Part shown: piece by piece, positions 1 to 8,445 of the stretch
Position numbering within the stretch: the stretch's first letter is position 1
Layout of the letters: the number at the start of each line of letters is the position of its first letter
NCBI RefSeq assembly: GCF_900636325.1
Contig: NZ_LR134263.1
Coordinates: 682,001 to 746,000 of the forward strand
From: Staphylococcus delphini
GTDB taxonomy: Bacteria > Bacillota > Bacilli > Staphylococcales > Staphylococcaceae
Reading direction: 5' to 3'
DNA length: 64,000 bases
Notes under the pieces: model-generated
What the model was told of the DNA's origin: nothing
Databases searched by the model: none
Seen by the model: the letters and a program-made list of their open reading frames with translations, nothing else
Position numbers and translations under genes: made by a program

Positions 1-215
1 GTCGCTTTTTTAATTGTTATTGCAACAGTATGATTAGCGGGAGGCTGATGTGTGTCCAGAACGTCATCGAAAAAATACTTTTCAACCCATGATTCCACTA
101 TAGTCCTCGTTATATTTTAAAACTTATTTTCAAACTCGGATTAGGCATTCGCACATATTTATATTATAATGTTGACAAAGTAAGTAAGAAATAAAAAGAT
201 TGAGAGGTTTTAGAA

Positions 216-1376
216 ATGAAATCTGTGTTAATCCAGTCTGCTGTACAGAAAGAATGGGTCGCAAAGCTTGAAGCGCATCGTGAAGAATTAACAAAATATG
301 CACAAAGTAATGATCGAGCGCATCGTTTTCCTCATGAGAATATTCAATGGTTAGTTGACGAGGGGTATACGCAATTGACATTACCTGAATCGTATGGCGG
401 ACGCGGGGCTACCTTAGAAGATATGGTCGTCCTTCAGTCAGTGCTTGGCTCGATTGATGGACCTACTGCACTTTCAATTGGTTGGCACATTGCATTGGTA
501 GGGGAAGTGTTTGAACGCCGCATTTGGGATGAAGTGATTTTAGATGATTTTGCTGAAGCAGTGAAAAAAGGTGCACTGGCAAATAGAGCGGTAAGTGAAG
601 CGGAAACAGGTAGTCCTACAAGAGGTGGTCGACCTCAAACGTACGCGCGCTTTGAAAATAACCATTATATTTTAAATGGTGTTAAAACATTTACATCGAT
701 GAGTCCTGTCTTAACACATATCATCGTGGCAGCCTACATCCCTGAAAAAGAACAAGTAGGCTTTTTTATGGTCGAGAAAGGTACGCCAGGTCTAGAAATT
801 GCGGATAATTGGAATATGGTCGGCATGCGTGCTACAGAAAGTCATGATGTGATACTGAATGATGTGCAAGTTCAACCAGACCAACTTATCGAAATCAGAG
901 GAGAAGGACCCCCTTATCAAAATGGCTGGTTATTACACCTCCCCGCAACTTATTTAGGTATTGCCCAAGCAGCGCGTGATTATGCAGTTGATTTTGGATT
1001 AAATTATAGTCCGAATAGCATTGAAGGGACGATTGCAGACTTACCTGTTGTGCAACAAAATATCGGTCAAATGGAAACGAAACTCATCACAGCAAGACAT
1101 TTACTTTGGAGTACTGCACGTGCTTATCAAACGATGACACCGCAAGATGTTGTTGCTGCAGAAACCGCTGCAAGTAAAGTCGTCGTGATGAATGAAGGCT
1201 TGGACGTGATTGATTTGGCGATGCGTATCGTCGGTGCGAAAAGTTTAGAAATGGAGCGCCCATTGCAACGATACTTTCGAGATATGCGCGCAGGCCTGCA
1301 TAACCCGCCGATGCAGGACATGGCGTATACTAAAATCGCTCAACAAGCATTGACTGAACGTCGAAGTGATGTATAG
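216..1376 (+). CDS. Acyl-CoA dehydrogenase family flavoprotein
   Basis: A 386-residue protein with the acyl-CoA dehydrogenase layout: helical N-terminal domain (about 1-115), middle beta domain (about 120-220) containing AVSEAETGSPT and LNGVKTFTS, and a C-terminal helical domain ending in the conserved segment around YFRDMRAG. Family members bind FAD and oxidise an acyl-CoA or acyl-ACP thioester; the substrate cannot be read from sequence. Length is normal for the family. The ATG start follows GAGAGG at about 202-207. It is a single gene, followed by a separate small membrane protein gene about 120 bp away. The family is clear, the pathway is not: staphylococci generally lack a full beta-oxidation set, so a side role is as likely as fat catabolism. 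Confidence 0.85.
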   Translation: MKSVLIQSAVQKEWVAKLEAHREELTKYAQSNDRAHRFPHENIQWLVDEGYTQLTLPESYGGRGATLEDMVVLQSVLGSIDGPTALSIGWHIALVGEVFERRIWDEVILDDFAEAVKKGALANRAVSEAETGSPTRGGRPQTYARFENNHYILNGVKTFTSMSPVLTHIIVAAYIPEKEQVGFFMVEKGTPGLEIADNWNMVGMRATESHDVILNDVQVQPDQLIEIRGEGPPYQNGWLLHLPATYLGIAQAARDYAVDFGLNYSPNSIEGTIADLPVVQQNIGQMETKLITARHLLWSTARAYQTMTPQDVVAAETAASKVVVMNEGLDVIDLAMRIVGAKSLEMERPLQRYFRDMRAGLHNPPMQDMAYTKIAQQALTERRSDV

Positions 1377-1494
1377 GTCATATCTTTGAAAAGACGATTG
1401 TTTTTTCGTAAAAGAGTCGTTATGATAGTTTTAGAGATAAAAGTTCGACACCAAGCAGAAAAGCAAATTTACATGAATAAAGGAGTATAGGATA

Positions 1495-1872
1495 ATGCGA
1501 TATCTTTTACTGGGCATAGGGGGTATCTTTACATTATTAGGTTTTGCAGGCGCCGTTTTACCATTATTGCCTACAACGCCTTTTTTACTTGTCGCTGTAC
1601 TCTGTTTTGCGAAGAGTTCCGATCGTTTTCATGATTGGCTCATACAAACAAAAGTGTATCAAGCCTACGTTGAAGATTTTCGTAAATATCGTGGCTATAC
1701 GATGAAAAAGAAAATACAATTATTAATCAGTTTATACATTGTAGTGGGATTCTCGATTTGGATGGTGGATGTGACAATGGTTCGCCTAGGATTATTGGTT
1801 ATGGTTGTATTACAAACGGTAGTCTTATTTACATGGGTAAAGACGTTACCGAAAAGTTACGATATGCGATAA
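1495..1872 (+). CDS. Small DUF454 (YbaN-like) inner membrane protein
   Basis: A 125-residue protein with an N-terminal hydrophobic segment (about 3-37) containing GFAGAVLPLLPTTPFLL, a charged middle with FHDWLIQTKVY and KYRGYTMKKK, and two further hydrophobic segments (about 75-115). This order and the LPTTPF signature match the DUF454/YbaN family. No biochemical role is established for it. The start is an ATG preceded by AAAGGAG. It is followed by a good hairpin terminator, so it appears to be transcribed alone or with the dehydrogenase upstream. Confidence 0.85.
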   Translation: MRYLLLGIGGIFTLLGFAGAVLPLLPTTPFLLVAVLCFAKSSDRFHDWLIQTKVYQAYVEDFRKYRGYTMKKKIQLLISLYIVVGFSIWMVDVTMVRLGLLVMVVLQTVVLFTWVKTLPKSYDMR

Positions 1873-1904
1873 CATATGTGCGTTAAATTGAATACGATTT
1901 GATG

Positions 1905-1950
1905 AAGCAGAAATTGCACGCTATAGTGACGTGTCGTTTCTGCTTTTTTT
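1905..1950 (+). terminator. Rho-independent terminator after the DUF454 gene
   Basis: Arms AAGCAGAAA and TTTCTGCTT enclose a second short CACG/CGTG pairing and a small loop, followed by a run of T. It lies just downstream of the 1872 stop codon. Confidence 0.75.
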
Positions 1951-2052
1951 GAGCTAACATGGTCTAGAATTCATACTATTATAATGAATTCAAAAACAAA
2001 ACTTTGTGAAAGACATTTTTTAATATTTTAAAAAGTTTTGTTGAGAAAAAGA

Positions 2053-2097
2053 TTGATTCCAAAGTCATTCCACTATATAATAATGATAATCATTATC
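2053..2097 (+). promoter_or_regulatory. Fur-controlled promoter of fhuD2
   Basis: The -35 box TTGATT (2053-2058) and -10 box TATAAT (2076-2081) are 17 bp apart. A Fur box at 2079-2097 matches the 19-bp GATAATGATAATCATTATC consensus at 18 of 19 positions and overlaps the -10 box. Iron-bound Fur would block polymerase, so the gene should be induced by iron starvation. Confidence 0.9.
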
Positions 2098-2113
2098 AAT
2101 TGGAGGAAGATGA

Positions 2114-3037
2114 ATGAAAAGGTTATTATTACCGTTATTGGTATGTATGTTAATTTTGGCAGCATGTGGCCAGAATGATCATAAAAGTAGTGAAAAGGAA
2201 ACAAAAGCGTTCAATCTTAAAACAGCTAAAGGTGAGGAAAAAATCGATATTCCGAAAGAACCAAAACGCATTGTAGTGATGGCACCTACATATGCGGGTG
2301 GTTTAAAATATCTTGATGCAAACATTGTCGGTGTATCTGATCAAGTTGACCAAAGTCCAGTGTTGGCGAAACAATTTAAAGATGTGGATAAAGTAGGGGG
2401 AGAGGATGTAGAAAAGGTTGCGTCATTAAAGCCTGACCTCATCATTACATACAACACAGACAAGAACACAGATAAATTGAAAAAAATTGCGCCAACGATT
2501 GCTTTTGACTATGCGAAATACAATTATCTTGAACAACAAGAAGCAATGGGTGACATTGTCGGTAAGTCAGATGAAGTTAAAAAATGGAAAGCGGATTGGG
2601 AGAAACAAACCGCACAAGATGGTAAAGACATTAAAGCCCATCTTGGTAATGACACATCAGTAACGATTTTTGAAGACTTTGATAAGAAAATTTATGCTTA
2701 TGGTAAAAACTGGGGACGCGGTAGTGAAGTGCTTTACCAAGCGTTCGGTTTACAAATGCCTAAAGCGTTAGATGATGCAACGAAAAAAGAAGGTTGGACA
2801 GAAGTACCGAAAGAAGAAGTGGGCAAATATGCTGGAGATGTGATCATTACAGCGAAAGCGAAAGATGCCGCTCAACCTGAATTCCAAAAAACAGCAATGT
2901 GGCAAAATTTAGAAGCGGTACAAAACAAACATACGTTCAATGTAGATTCAAGTGTGTATTGGTATAACGATCCATATACATTAGATGTCATTCGTAAGGA
3001 TTTAAAGAAGCAACTTTTAGCGTTACCAGCGAATTAA
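2114..3037 (+). CDS. fhuD2: Hydroxamate siderophore-binding lipoprotein FhuD2
   Basis: A 307-residue lipoprotein. The signal peptide ends in the lipobox LAAC (Cys18), so the mature protein should be lipid-anchored on the outer face of the membrane. The rest is a class III substrate-binding protein with two lobes joined by a long helix. It follows the S. aureus FhuD2 pattern closely (IVVMAPTYAGGLK, EDVEKVASLKPDLII, NWGRGSEVLYQAFGL, VYWYNDPYTLDVIRKDL). In S. aureus FhuD2 delivers ferric hydroxamate siderophores to FhuBG with the FhuC ATPase. No permease or ATPase lies next to it here, as in S. aureus, where fhuD2 is also away from fhuCBG. It has its own Fur-box promoter and an AATTGGAGGAAG ribosome binding site. 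Confidence 0.93.
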   Translation: MKRLLLPLLVCMLILAACGQNDHKSSEKETKAFNLKTAKGEEKIDIPKEPKRIVVMAPTYAGGLKYLDANIVGVSDQVDQSPVLAKQFKDVDKVGGEDVEKVASLKPDLIITYNTDKNTDKLKKIAPTIAFDYAKYNYLEQQEAMGDIVGKSDEVKKWKADWEKQTAQDGKDIKAHLGNDTSVTIFEDFDKKIYAYGKNWGRGSEVLYQAFGLQMPKALDDATKKEGWTEVPKEEVGKYAGDVIITAKAKDAAQPEFQKTAMWQNLEAVQNKHTFNVDSSVYWYNDPYTLDVIRKDLKKQLLALPAN

Positions 3038-3040
3038 GAT

Positions 3041-3211
3041 GAGTCGTAACCTGAGATTGCTAAACCATTCTGCGCTTTCCCAGGGCCTCGCTTCAACTAA
3101 CCAACGCTTTGATTAAATGATACAGAGATGAAAGCGTTGGTGGATTTTCCGCTTCGGCTCTATCCCTCGGGAGTCTTGAATGGTTTTTGCAATCTCAAAG
3201 CGGTACGACTC
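3041..3211. repeat. Large nested palindrome after fhuD2, divergent reverse copy of the modular repeat
   Basis: Nested arms can be paired by eye: GAGTCGT/ACGACTC (3041-3047 with 3205-3211), GAGATTGC/GCAATCTC (3053-3060 with 3189-3196), AAACCATTC/GAATGGTTT (3062-3070 with 3178-3186), and at the centre CCAACGCTTT/AAAGCGTTGG (3101-3110 with 3131-3140). The stretch with GGATTTTCC and CTCGGGAGTCT (about 3142-3177) resembles the reverse complement of the left core of the repeat at 3414-3675, so this looks like a degenerate, oppositely oriented member of the same family. It may also end fhuD2 transcription, although it has no T-run. Confidence 0.6.
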
Positions 3212-3228
3212 ATTATCGAGTGGTATCG

Positions 3229-4000
3229 CTTTTTCATAGGCGAGAAGAGAAGCCTTTAATATAGGCCTCGCGTTCCTAGGCGCTGAAACTTCAACTCAAT
3301 TCGGCTTGATTGAAATGTCCAAGGGAGGAAGCCGAATTGGATTTTGGGAGCAGTACAGAAATCTCATGTGTCACAAAGATTTCGTCGAACTGCCCCCGCA
3401 AGGCTGACTCGGAGCTGGGACATTGAGATTCCTCAGCTCCTTTACTATATTTTGTTGTGTATACCAAGGGATGGGGCTTGAAAAAATTAAGCCTCAAGCC
3501 ATACATAGATTGCATATTCATTAATGACTTTAAAACGGTCGGAAAATGAGCGTGAATGGGATAAAAATTGATGCTATTGTTTTCTTGATTTCATAAACTT
3601 GCCTTCAGTTCTGTGTATTTGATATAAGATTGCCCAGAAGGCTGAGACTCCTGAGGGATCAAGCTGGTCCGGAAAATCCACAATGAATGGATGCGTTGGG
3701 AATCAATAAACGGTGTTCCAAAAGCAGGATTTTCGACAGAACTCCCGCGATTTCGGCAAAATTTGGAAATCAATTTTGCTCATCGCTCTGTTCTGCTCAA
3801 ATCCTAAGCGCTTTTGTCACAACCTCCCCTCAGCCCCTAGGAATGCGAAGCCATGAAGGCAATCTAAAGCCACAAATCATAGGGAGGGCAAGTTTAACAA
3901 AAATATTGCATCAATAGCATCAAATTTTTTATGTCCCATCCCCAGACAGCTACTGCGATAAACAGTAACCACTATTGTAAAAAGTTGCCGATATAAAGAT
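3229..4000. repeat. Mosaic intergenic repeat R1 (no gene)
   Basis: This non-coding block between the convergent fhuD2 and nanT genes is assembled from modules found elsewhere in the window. The AATTCGGCT/AGCCGAATT hairpin (3298-3338) recurs at 24846-24887. The module at 3339-3409 recurs inverted at 41683-41755. The left core (3414-3674) recurs at 24574-24840. The stretch at 3675-3936 recurs at 41749-42007. The segment at 3943-3976 recurs inverted at 41618-41651 with one mismatch. The core begins with GCTGGGACA (3414-3422) and ends with TGTCCCATCCC, partial terminal inverted repeats that are perfect in copy R2. Short open frames inside are not supported as genes. Confidence 0.85.
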
Positions 4001-4041
4001 TTTGACTATACATTCAGGCGTCTCGGCCCCGATTTGCAATT

Positions 4042-4078
4042 AAAAAACACTCTACCAATAAGTGGGGTGTTTTTTGTT
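4042..4078 (+). terminator. Strong plus-strand terminator at the end of repeat R1
   Basis: A 14-bp stem (4042-4055 with 4062-4075) and a 6-nt loop are followed by T-rich sequence. Two of the pairs are G-U only if the plus strand is transcribed, which favours plus-strand RNA. The nearest plus-strand gene, fhuD2, ends 1 kb upstream, so it may stop read-through across the repeat. Confidence 0.7.
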
Positions 4079-4156
4079 TTTAAACAGCACGCGATGCATG
4101 GGAGGGGACATTAATTGTTTCTCTTCTTCTATCGTTTCATGGGCTATCCACCAATG

Positions 4157-4213
4157 AAAAAAGGTATCTCACTCTTTTGAGTACACAACTCAAAAGAAAT
4201 GGGATACCTTTTT
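4157..4213 (-). terminator. Terminator of nanT
   Basis: Outer arms AAGGTATC/GATACCTT and inner arms TCTTTTGAGT/ACTCAAAAGA form a long hairpin. On the minus strand it is followed by TTTTTT, directly after the nanT stop codon. Confidence 0.8.
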
Positions 4214-4223
4214 ATGAGATGAA

Positions 4224-5750
4224 TTATTTTGTTTTACGCACGTATGTGATCGCACCGTGTTTATCAAAAAGTGTCAGTCCAGAAATATCTTTTTTCGGTG
4301 TTGGGATAATGAGACTGGCGATATATGCCACGATAAACGCTGTCATAAAGGCGATAATTGAGATGTAGAAGGGTGAGCCTGCACCGCCAATGCCTTGCCC
4401 TTGTAAGAAATAACTGACGATCACTGCGACTAATATACCGACAATGACACCAACACCATGTGTACGTTTGGTAAAAATACCGACCGCAAAGATACCTGCA
4501 ATTGGTACCCCGAATAGCCCTGTAATTAATAAGAAAAGATCCCATACGTCATTAGAGTCCGCTGCGATTAAATATAATGAAATGAGCATCCCAATGAGTC
4601 CTGTAACAACAGTCGTTACACGCGCAATACGTACTTCAGTTGCATCGGTTTTACTTCCAAAGAAGCGTTGTTTAATATCTACTGAGAAACAGGCTGCAAT
4701 CGAGTTTAGGCTTGATGAAATCGTTGACTGTGCAGCCGCGAAAATTGCTGCGATCATTAGCCCCGCAACGAATGGTGGCATTTCAGTTAAGATAAAATAA
4801 GGGACGATAGATGATGTATTAAAATCTTTCGGTAATGCTGTATGTGTGGCATAAAAAACATACAGCACAGTTCCCATACCGTAAAAAAGTGGTGCTGAAA
4901 TAAGTGCCAACACCCCATTTGTCCAAATCGAATGTGACGTTTCTTTTAAAGATTCAGATGCTTGATAACGTTGAACGACATCTTGACTTGCTGTATATTG
5001 TTGCAAGTTATTAAAAATACTACCGAGGAAAATGATGGGGATGGCTGCAGCGGCGGCGTTCATTTTCCAGTTGTCTGCGCTGATGAGTTTATGGTTGCTC
5101 ACTGCTTCGTTCAAAACTGTGCCAAATCCGCCGTCGATATGCACAATTCCTGTAATAATAATAACAAGTGCGCCTCCTAATAAAATCACACCTTGAATAA
5201 AGTCACTCCATACGACCCCTTCAAAACCACCGAGAAATGTATAAATAATACACAAAACCCCGACAAGACTTGCCACTAAATAAGGATTAATGTCAGAAAC
5301 GGCTGTGATTGCGAGTGTCGGTAAATAAATCACAATGGCCACACGACCTAAATGAAATAAGATAAATAGGGCAGAACCTATGACACGTACTGCAGGGTTA
5401 AAACGCGCTTCTAAATATTCATAAGCGGAAGTGATTTTAAGCTTTTTAAAGAATGGAATATAAAAATGAATGAGCAACGGAATAATAGCAACGATTGCGA
5501 TGTTACCAGCTATGTAAGACCAGTCTGTTAAAAAAGCTTTTTCCGGTGTTGACATAAACGTAATCGCACTTAAAGTTGTCGCATAAATAGAAAATCCAAC
5601 GACCCATGACGGTAGACGGCCACTTGCTTTAAAGAAACTATCGGTATCTTTCCCTGCACGTTTCGTAAAATACGCGCCCACACCTAACATAATCAATAAA
5701 TATAGTATTAAAGCAATCCAGTTCCAAAAACCAAAGCCAATTGTTCCCAT
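4224..5750 (-). CDS. nanT: Sialic acid:sodium symporter (SSS family) NanT/SiaT
   Basis: A 508-residue, very hydrophobic protein of the sodium:solute symporter family, with about 13 membrane segments. It starts with FGFWNWIALILYLLIMLGVG, the typical first helix, and contains SIYATTLSAITFMSTPEKAF and FLGGFEGVVWSDFIQGVIL as family landmarks. The substrate assignment rests on position, directly downstream of nanA in the same direction. Staphylococcal nan clusters carry an SSS transporter of this kind for N-acetylneuraminate. The ATG start has AAAGGGG upstream. A cre-like site lies 40 bp upstream, and the gene is separated from nanA by a hairpin, so it may be partly independently transcribed. Confidence 0.88.
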   Translation of the reverse strand: MGTIGFGFWNWIALILYLLIMLGVGAYFTKRAGKDTDSFFKASGRLPSWVVGFSIYATTLSAITFMSTPEKAFLTDWSYIAGNIAIVAIIPLLIHFYIPFFKKLKITSAYEYLEARFNPAVRVIGSALFILFHLGRVAIVIYLPTLAITAVSDINPYLVASLVGVLCIIYTFLGGFEGVVWSDFIQGVILLGGALVIIITGIVHIDGGFGTVLNEAVSNHKLISADNWKMNAAAAAIPIIFLGSIFNNLQQYTASQDVVQRYQASESLKETSHSIWTNGVLALISAPLFYGMGTVLYVFYATHTALPKDFNTSSIVPYFILTEMPPFVAGLMIAAIFAAAQSTISSSLNSIAACFSVDIKQRFFGSKTDATEVRIARVTTVVTGLIGMLISLYLIAADSNDVWDLFLLITGLFGVPIAGIFAVGIFTKRTHGVGVIVGILVAVIVSYFLQGQGIGGAGSPFYISIIAFMTAFIVAYIASLIIPTPKKDISGLTLFDKHGAITYVRKTK

Positions 5751-5789
5751 AACAACAAACCCCTTTCAATTTTCAATATAAAGTCTTTA

Positions 5790-5803
5790 AGAAACCGCTT
5801 ACA
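5790..5803 (-). promoter_or_regulatory. CcpA cre-like site upstream of nanT
   Basis: Read on the minus strand it is TGTAAGCGGTTTCT, matching TGWAANCGNTNWCA at 13 of 14 positions. It lies 40 bp before the nanT start and would put the transporter under glucose repression. Confidence 0.6.
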
Positions 5804-5817
5804 ATACAAAGCAAAGT

Positions 5818-5875
5818 AAAAGAGTGAAGCATAACACTTTCTCTATTTATCGTTTGTACTTCACTCTTTTTAATT
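5818..5875 (-). terminator. Hairpin between nanA and nanT
   Basis: Perfect 12-bp arms AAAAGAGTGAAG and CTTCACTCTTTT flank a 29-nt loop. The position just after the nanA stop on the minus strand suggests termination or attenuation before nanT. Confidence 0.6.
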
Positions 5876-5890
5876 CAAAGTCTCATTGTC

Positions 5891-6772
5891 TTAAAGTTGA
5901 TATTGGCTGATCAATGCTTTCAATGCGTCGCGATGTGCTTCGTTAAACGGATGGAATGGTGCTTTAGGCACACCTGTATCAATTCCTTTTTCAGCTAAAA
6001 TGGCTTTCAATGTTGGATATAAGCCCATGCCGATTACCGTTTCGATAATATCATTCGTTTCATGTTGAATGCGGTAAGCCTCTTCAACTGAGCCATTTTG
6101 AGCATGTTCAAAAATTTGACGAATACGACGACCATTGACATTGAACGTCGAACCGATTGCACCATCAACCCCTGAAATCGCAGCTTGTACGAGCATTTCA
6201 TCAAAACCAGAGAAAATTAACTTATCTGGGAATGCTTGACGTAAACGTTCGAGTAAATAAAAATCTGGTGCTGTATATTTAACACCGATGACTTTGTCGT
6301 TTTGGAAAAGCTCTTCAAATTGTTGAATTGAAATATTTACACCTGTTAATCCAGGAATAGAGTATACGATCATATTGTTTTGAGTCGCTTCAATAATAGC
6401 GAAATAATAGTCACGAATTTCTTCAAACGTGAACGGATAGTAAAACGGTGTAACGGCTGATAATGAATCATAACCGAGCTCTGTCGCATATTGACCCAAT
6501 TCAATCGCTTCGTTTAAATCTAATGAACCGACTTGTGCAATTAAGCGTATGTCGTCTTTTGCTTCATCTTTCGTAATGCGGAAAACTTCTTTTTTTTGTT
6601 CGGTATTCATTAAAAAGTTTTCCCCTGAGCTGCCGTTCACATATAAACCATCTAACTGTTGTTCATCAATCGCGTTACGGATAATCGCTCTTAAACCTTG
6701 TTCTTTCACTTGTCCGTTTTCATCAAATGGGACGAGTAAAGCCGCATATAAGCCTTTTAAATTTTCATGCAT
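5891..6772 (-). CDS. nanA: N-acetylneuraminate lyase
   Basis: A 293-residue class I aldolase of the DapA/NanA TIM-barrel family that splits N-acetylneuraminate into N-acetylmannosamine and pyruvate in the cytoplasm. Visible key residues are the Schiff-base lysine K165 in [10 protein letters not shown], the catalytic tyrosine Y137 in [11 protein letters not shown], and the substrate carboxylate loop [10 protein letters not shown] (residues 44-53). The numbering equals that of the E. coli enzyme. The ATG start has a GGAGGGT site 6-8 bases upstream. It is divergent from a FadR-like regulator gene, with a palindromic operator and a perfect cre in between. The product ManNAc would be the substrate of the NanK encoded on the other side. 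Confidence 0.95.
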   Translation of the reverse strand: MHENLKGLYAALLVPFDENGQVKEQGLRAIIRNAIDEQQLDGLYVNGSSGENFLMNTEQKKEVFRITKDEAKDDIRLIAQVGSLDLNEAIELGQYATELGYDSLSAVTPFYYPFTFEEIRDYYFAIIEATQNNMIVYSIPGLTGVNISIQQFEELFQNDKVIGVKYTAPDFYLLERLRQAFPDKLIFSGFDEMLVQAAISGVDGAIGSTFNVNGRRIRQIFEHAQNGSVEEAYRIQHETNDIIETVIGMGLYPTLKAILAEKGIDTGVPKAPFHPFNEAHRDALKALISQYQL

Positions 6773-6805
6773 GGTACACCCTCCAATAAATCATCTGTTT
6801 GTAAT

Positions 6806-6820
6806 ATTGGTCCGACCAAT
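6806..6820. promoter_or_regulatory. FadR/GntR-type operator palindrome in the nan divergon
   Basis: ATTGGTC-C-GACCAAT is a perfect 7+1+7 palindrome and has the TGGTNNGACCA-like core typical of FadR-subfamily GntR regulators. It lies 34 bp from the nanA start and 110 bp from the regulator start, so the adjacent GntR/FCD protein is the likely ligand. Confidence 0.75.
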
Positions 6821-6832
6821 TTATAATTTAAT

Positions 6833-6846
6833 TGTAAGCGTTATCA
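6833..6846 (+). promoter_or_regulatory. CcpA cre site in the nan divergon
   Basis: TGTAAGCGTTATCA matches the TGWAANCGNTNWCA cre consensus at all 14 positions. It is placed to repress nanA, the regulator gene, or both when preferred sugars are present. Confidence 0.75.
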
Positions 6847-6929
6847 ATAACGAGGTCAATATTTTTACAACGCGTGAGATCAATTATGTTAAACTGAACT
6901 AAACTGTAAACAAGGAGTTAGTAAGGATC

Positions 6930-7601
6930 ATGGCGGAAATGTTAAGTCGTTCTGGTAAAAGTTTAAAGCAAACAGTCGTACAAAAGATTAAGGATTATAT
7001 TTTAGCAGAGTCATTACAGGTAGGGGATAAATTACCAACTGAACGCAAATTAGCTGAATCGTATCAAGTCAGTCGTTCTGTCGTTCGAGAGGCTTTAAGT
7101 TATCTCGAAAACACAGGGGTGACTGAGAGCGTACAAGGACGAGGCACATTAGTGAAAGCACAAGATATTACGCCACTGATTGAAGGGTTTTTATTTAGTT
7201 TTCAAGTCTCTCATGGTAATTTAAAAGATTTAATGATGTTACGGCTCACTTTCGAATTGGCAGCGATTGATATAATTGAACGTAACCAGGCACCCTTAAC
7301 TTCAATAGCGGAGACACTGGTCGATGATGTGCAAGCGTTTAATGTATCTGTTGATCGAAAATTTCATGAAAGTTTACTTACTGCAGTGGATTCATCATTA
7401 TTTCAACAGATGAGTGCTGTGGTGCAAGCGTATTTTTATCAAACGCCTATCGAAACATCGCGCGAAGAAAATGTGCGGAGTATGACAGAACATCGCAATA
7501 TTTATGAAGCATTAAAGGAAGGAAATTTTTCATTGGCTAAAGCATTGTTAACGCAACATCTCATGAGAGGGGCAGAGTTTTATGAAAAAAATAGCTTTTG
7601 A
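6930..7601 (+). CDS. GntR/FadR-family regulator of the sialic acid genes
   Basis: A 223-residue regulator. The N-terminal winged helix (about 10-80) carries the GntR hallmarks KIKDYILAESLQVGDKLPTERKLAE and SVVREALSYLENTG. The remainder (about 90-220) is an FCD ligand-binding domain, with FHESLL and HRNIYEALKEGN as its metal-site histidine regions. S. aureus controls nan genes with an RpiR-family NanR, so this is a different protein family in the equivalent job. It overlaps nanK by 20 bp and is divergent from nanA. The expected ligand is a sialic acid breakdown product such as ManNAc or ManNAc-6-phosphate, which is inference. The ATG lies about 11 bases after an AAGGAG motif (6911-6916), with GTAAGGA nearer. 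Confidence 0.87.
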   Translation: MAEMLSRSGKSLKQTVVQKIKDYILAESLQVGDKLPTERKLAESYQVSRSVVREALSYLENTGVTESVQGRGTLVKAQDITPLIEGFLFSFQVSHGNLKDLMMLRLTFELAAIDIIERNQAPLTSIAETLVDDVQAFNVSVDRKFHESLLTAVDSSLFQQMSAVVQAYFYQTPIETSREENVRSMTEHRNIYEALKEGNFSLAKALLTQHLMRGAEFYEKNSF

Positions 7602-8445
7602 CATTGGGGGAACTTATATTAAGTCAGCCATTATTGATGAACATCGACAATTGCAAGATTACGATAAAGTGCGGACTCCCGTAAATGAAAATAACGCCAT
7701 TATGAATTATGTTGAGGCAAGGTTACAACGTTATATTCAAGAACATCAACTCCAAGCGGTCGCAGTAGGCATTTCAACAGCGGGAGCCGTAGATAGAAAG
7801 GCGCGTACGATTGCTTATGCTAATCCGAATATTTTGAATTATACAGGCACAAACTTTGCAGATAAACTCAGAGCGTATGTTCAAGAGCTGGTCGTTTATA
7901 ACGATGTCGATGCAGCATTGTTAGGGGAGTTGGATGAAAGAGAAGCGGCTTATGAGAGTGCGTTTTGTTTAACATTAGGTACAGGCATTGGCGGTAGTTA
8001 TTATCAACGCAATGTCGGACTATTAACGGGCATACGTCATCGTCCAAATCAAATTGGTTATTTATTATACGATCCAGAAACGAAGACACAATATGAACAG
8101 CGGGCCTCGACTGAAGCGTTAAAACAATTGTTAATAAGAGAAAACTATCCGCATCAAAATATTCAACAACTGTTTGAAGAAGCAGAAAATGGGGACGCTA
8201 CAGCACGACGTTATATTCAGCAATGGGCGCGTGAAGTGGCACGAGGCATTGCGGAAATACAAATTGTTTATGATCCAAAAGTGATTATTATTGGTGGCGG
8301 AGTTTCTGCACAAGGTGACGTGTTGTTACGTTATATCTTGCCGGAGTTGAAACAGTATTTGCCTGAAGATTACGGTCATGCCAAAGTTGAAGTCGCACAA
8401 TTACAAAATCATGCCGCATTACTCGGCGCAGTTGCTGAATTGTAA
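7582..8445 (+). CDS. nanK: ROK-family sugar kinase, probable N-acetylmannosamine kinase
   Basis: A 287-residue ROK protein. It starts with the phosphate motif FDIGGTYIKSAIID, followed by AVGISTAGAVD and a catalytic-loop region VVYNDVDAALLGE. LGTGIGGSYY and IIIGGGVSAQGDVL form the adenosine-binding part. The usual ROK zinc cluster (CxCGxxGC) is absent, as in several Firmicute NanK proteins. Its assigned role is ATP-dependent phosphorylation of ManNAc, based on linkage to nanA. It starts inside the regulator gene (20-bp overlap) behind GAGAGGGGCAG, so the two are translated from one message. The next enzyme, the ManNAc-6-phosphate epimerase NanE, is not in the window. Confidence 0.85.
   Translation: MKKIAFDIGGTYIKSAIIDEHRQLQDYDKVRTPVNENNAIMNYVEARLQRYIQEHQLQAVAVGISTAGAVDRKARTIAYANPNILNYTGTNFADKLRAYVQELVVYNDVDAALLGELDEREAAYESAFCLTLGTGIGGSYYQRNVGLLTGIRHRPNQIGYLLYDPETKTQYEQRASTEALKQLLIRENYPHQNIQQLFEEAENGDATARRYIQQWAREVARGIAEIQIVYDPKVIIIGGGVSAQGDVLLRYILPELKQYLPEDYGHAKVEVAQLQNHAALLGAVAEL

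Noticed and set aside
1..215. Possible 3' end of a preceding gene
   Set aside because: No frame with family features enters from the left edge. A weak TATAAT at 165-170 is the only site seen.
130..381. An 83-codon minus-strand frame at the window start
   Set aside because: It overlaps the start of the acyl-CoA dehydrogenase gene and its promoter region, has no binding site and no recognisable sequence.
3687..3917. A 76-codon open frame in R1 that recurs in R3 (41761-41991)
   Set aside because: The two copies differ at five residues, every one a non-silent change, and no ribosome binding site precedes either. Conservation follows the DNA repeat, not a protein.
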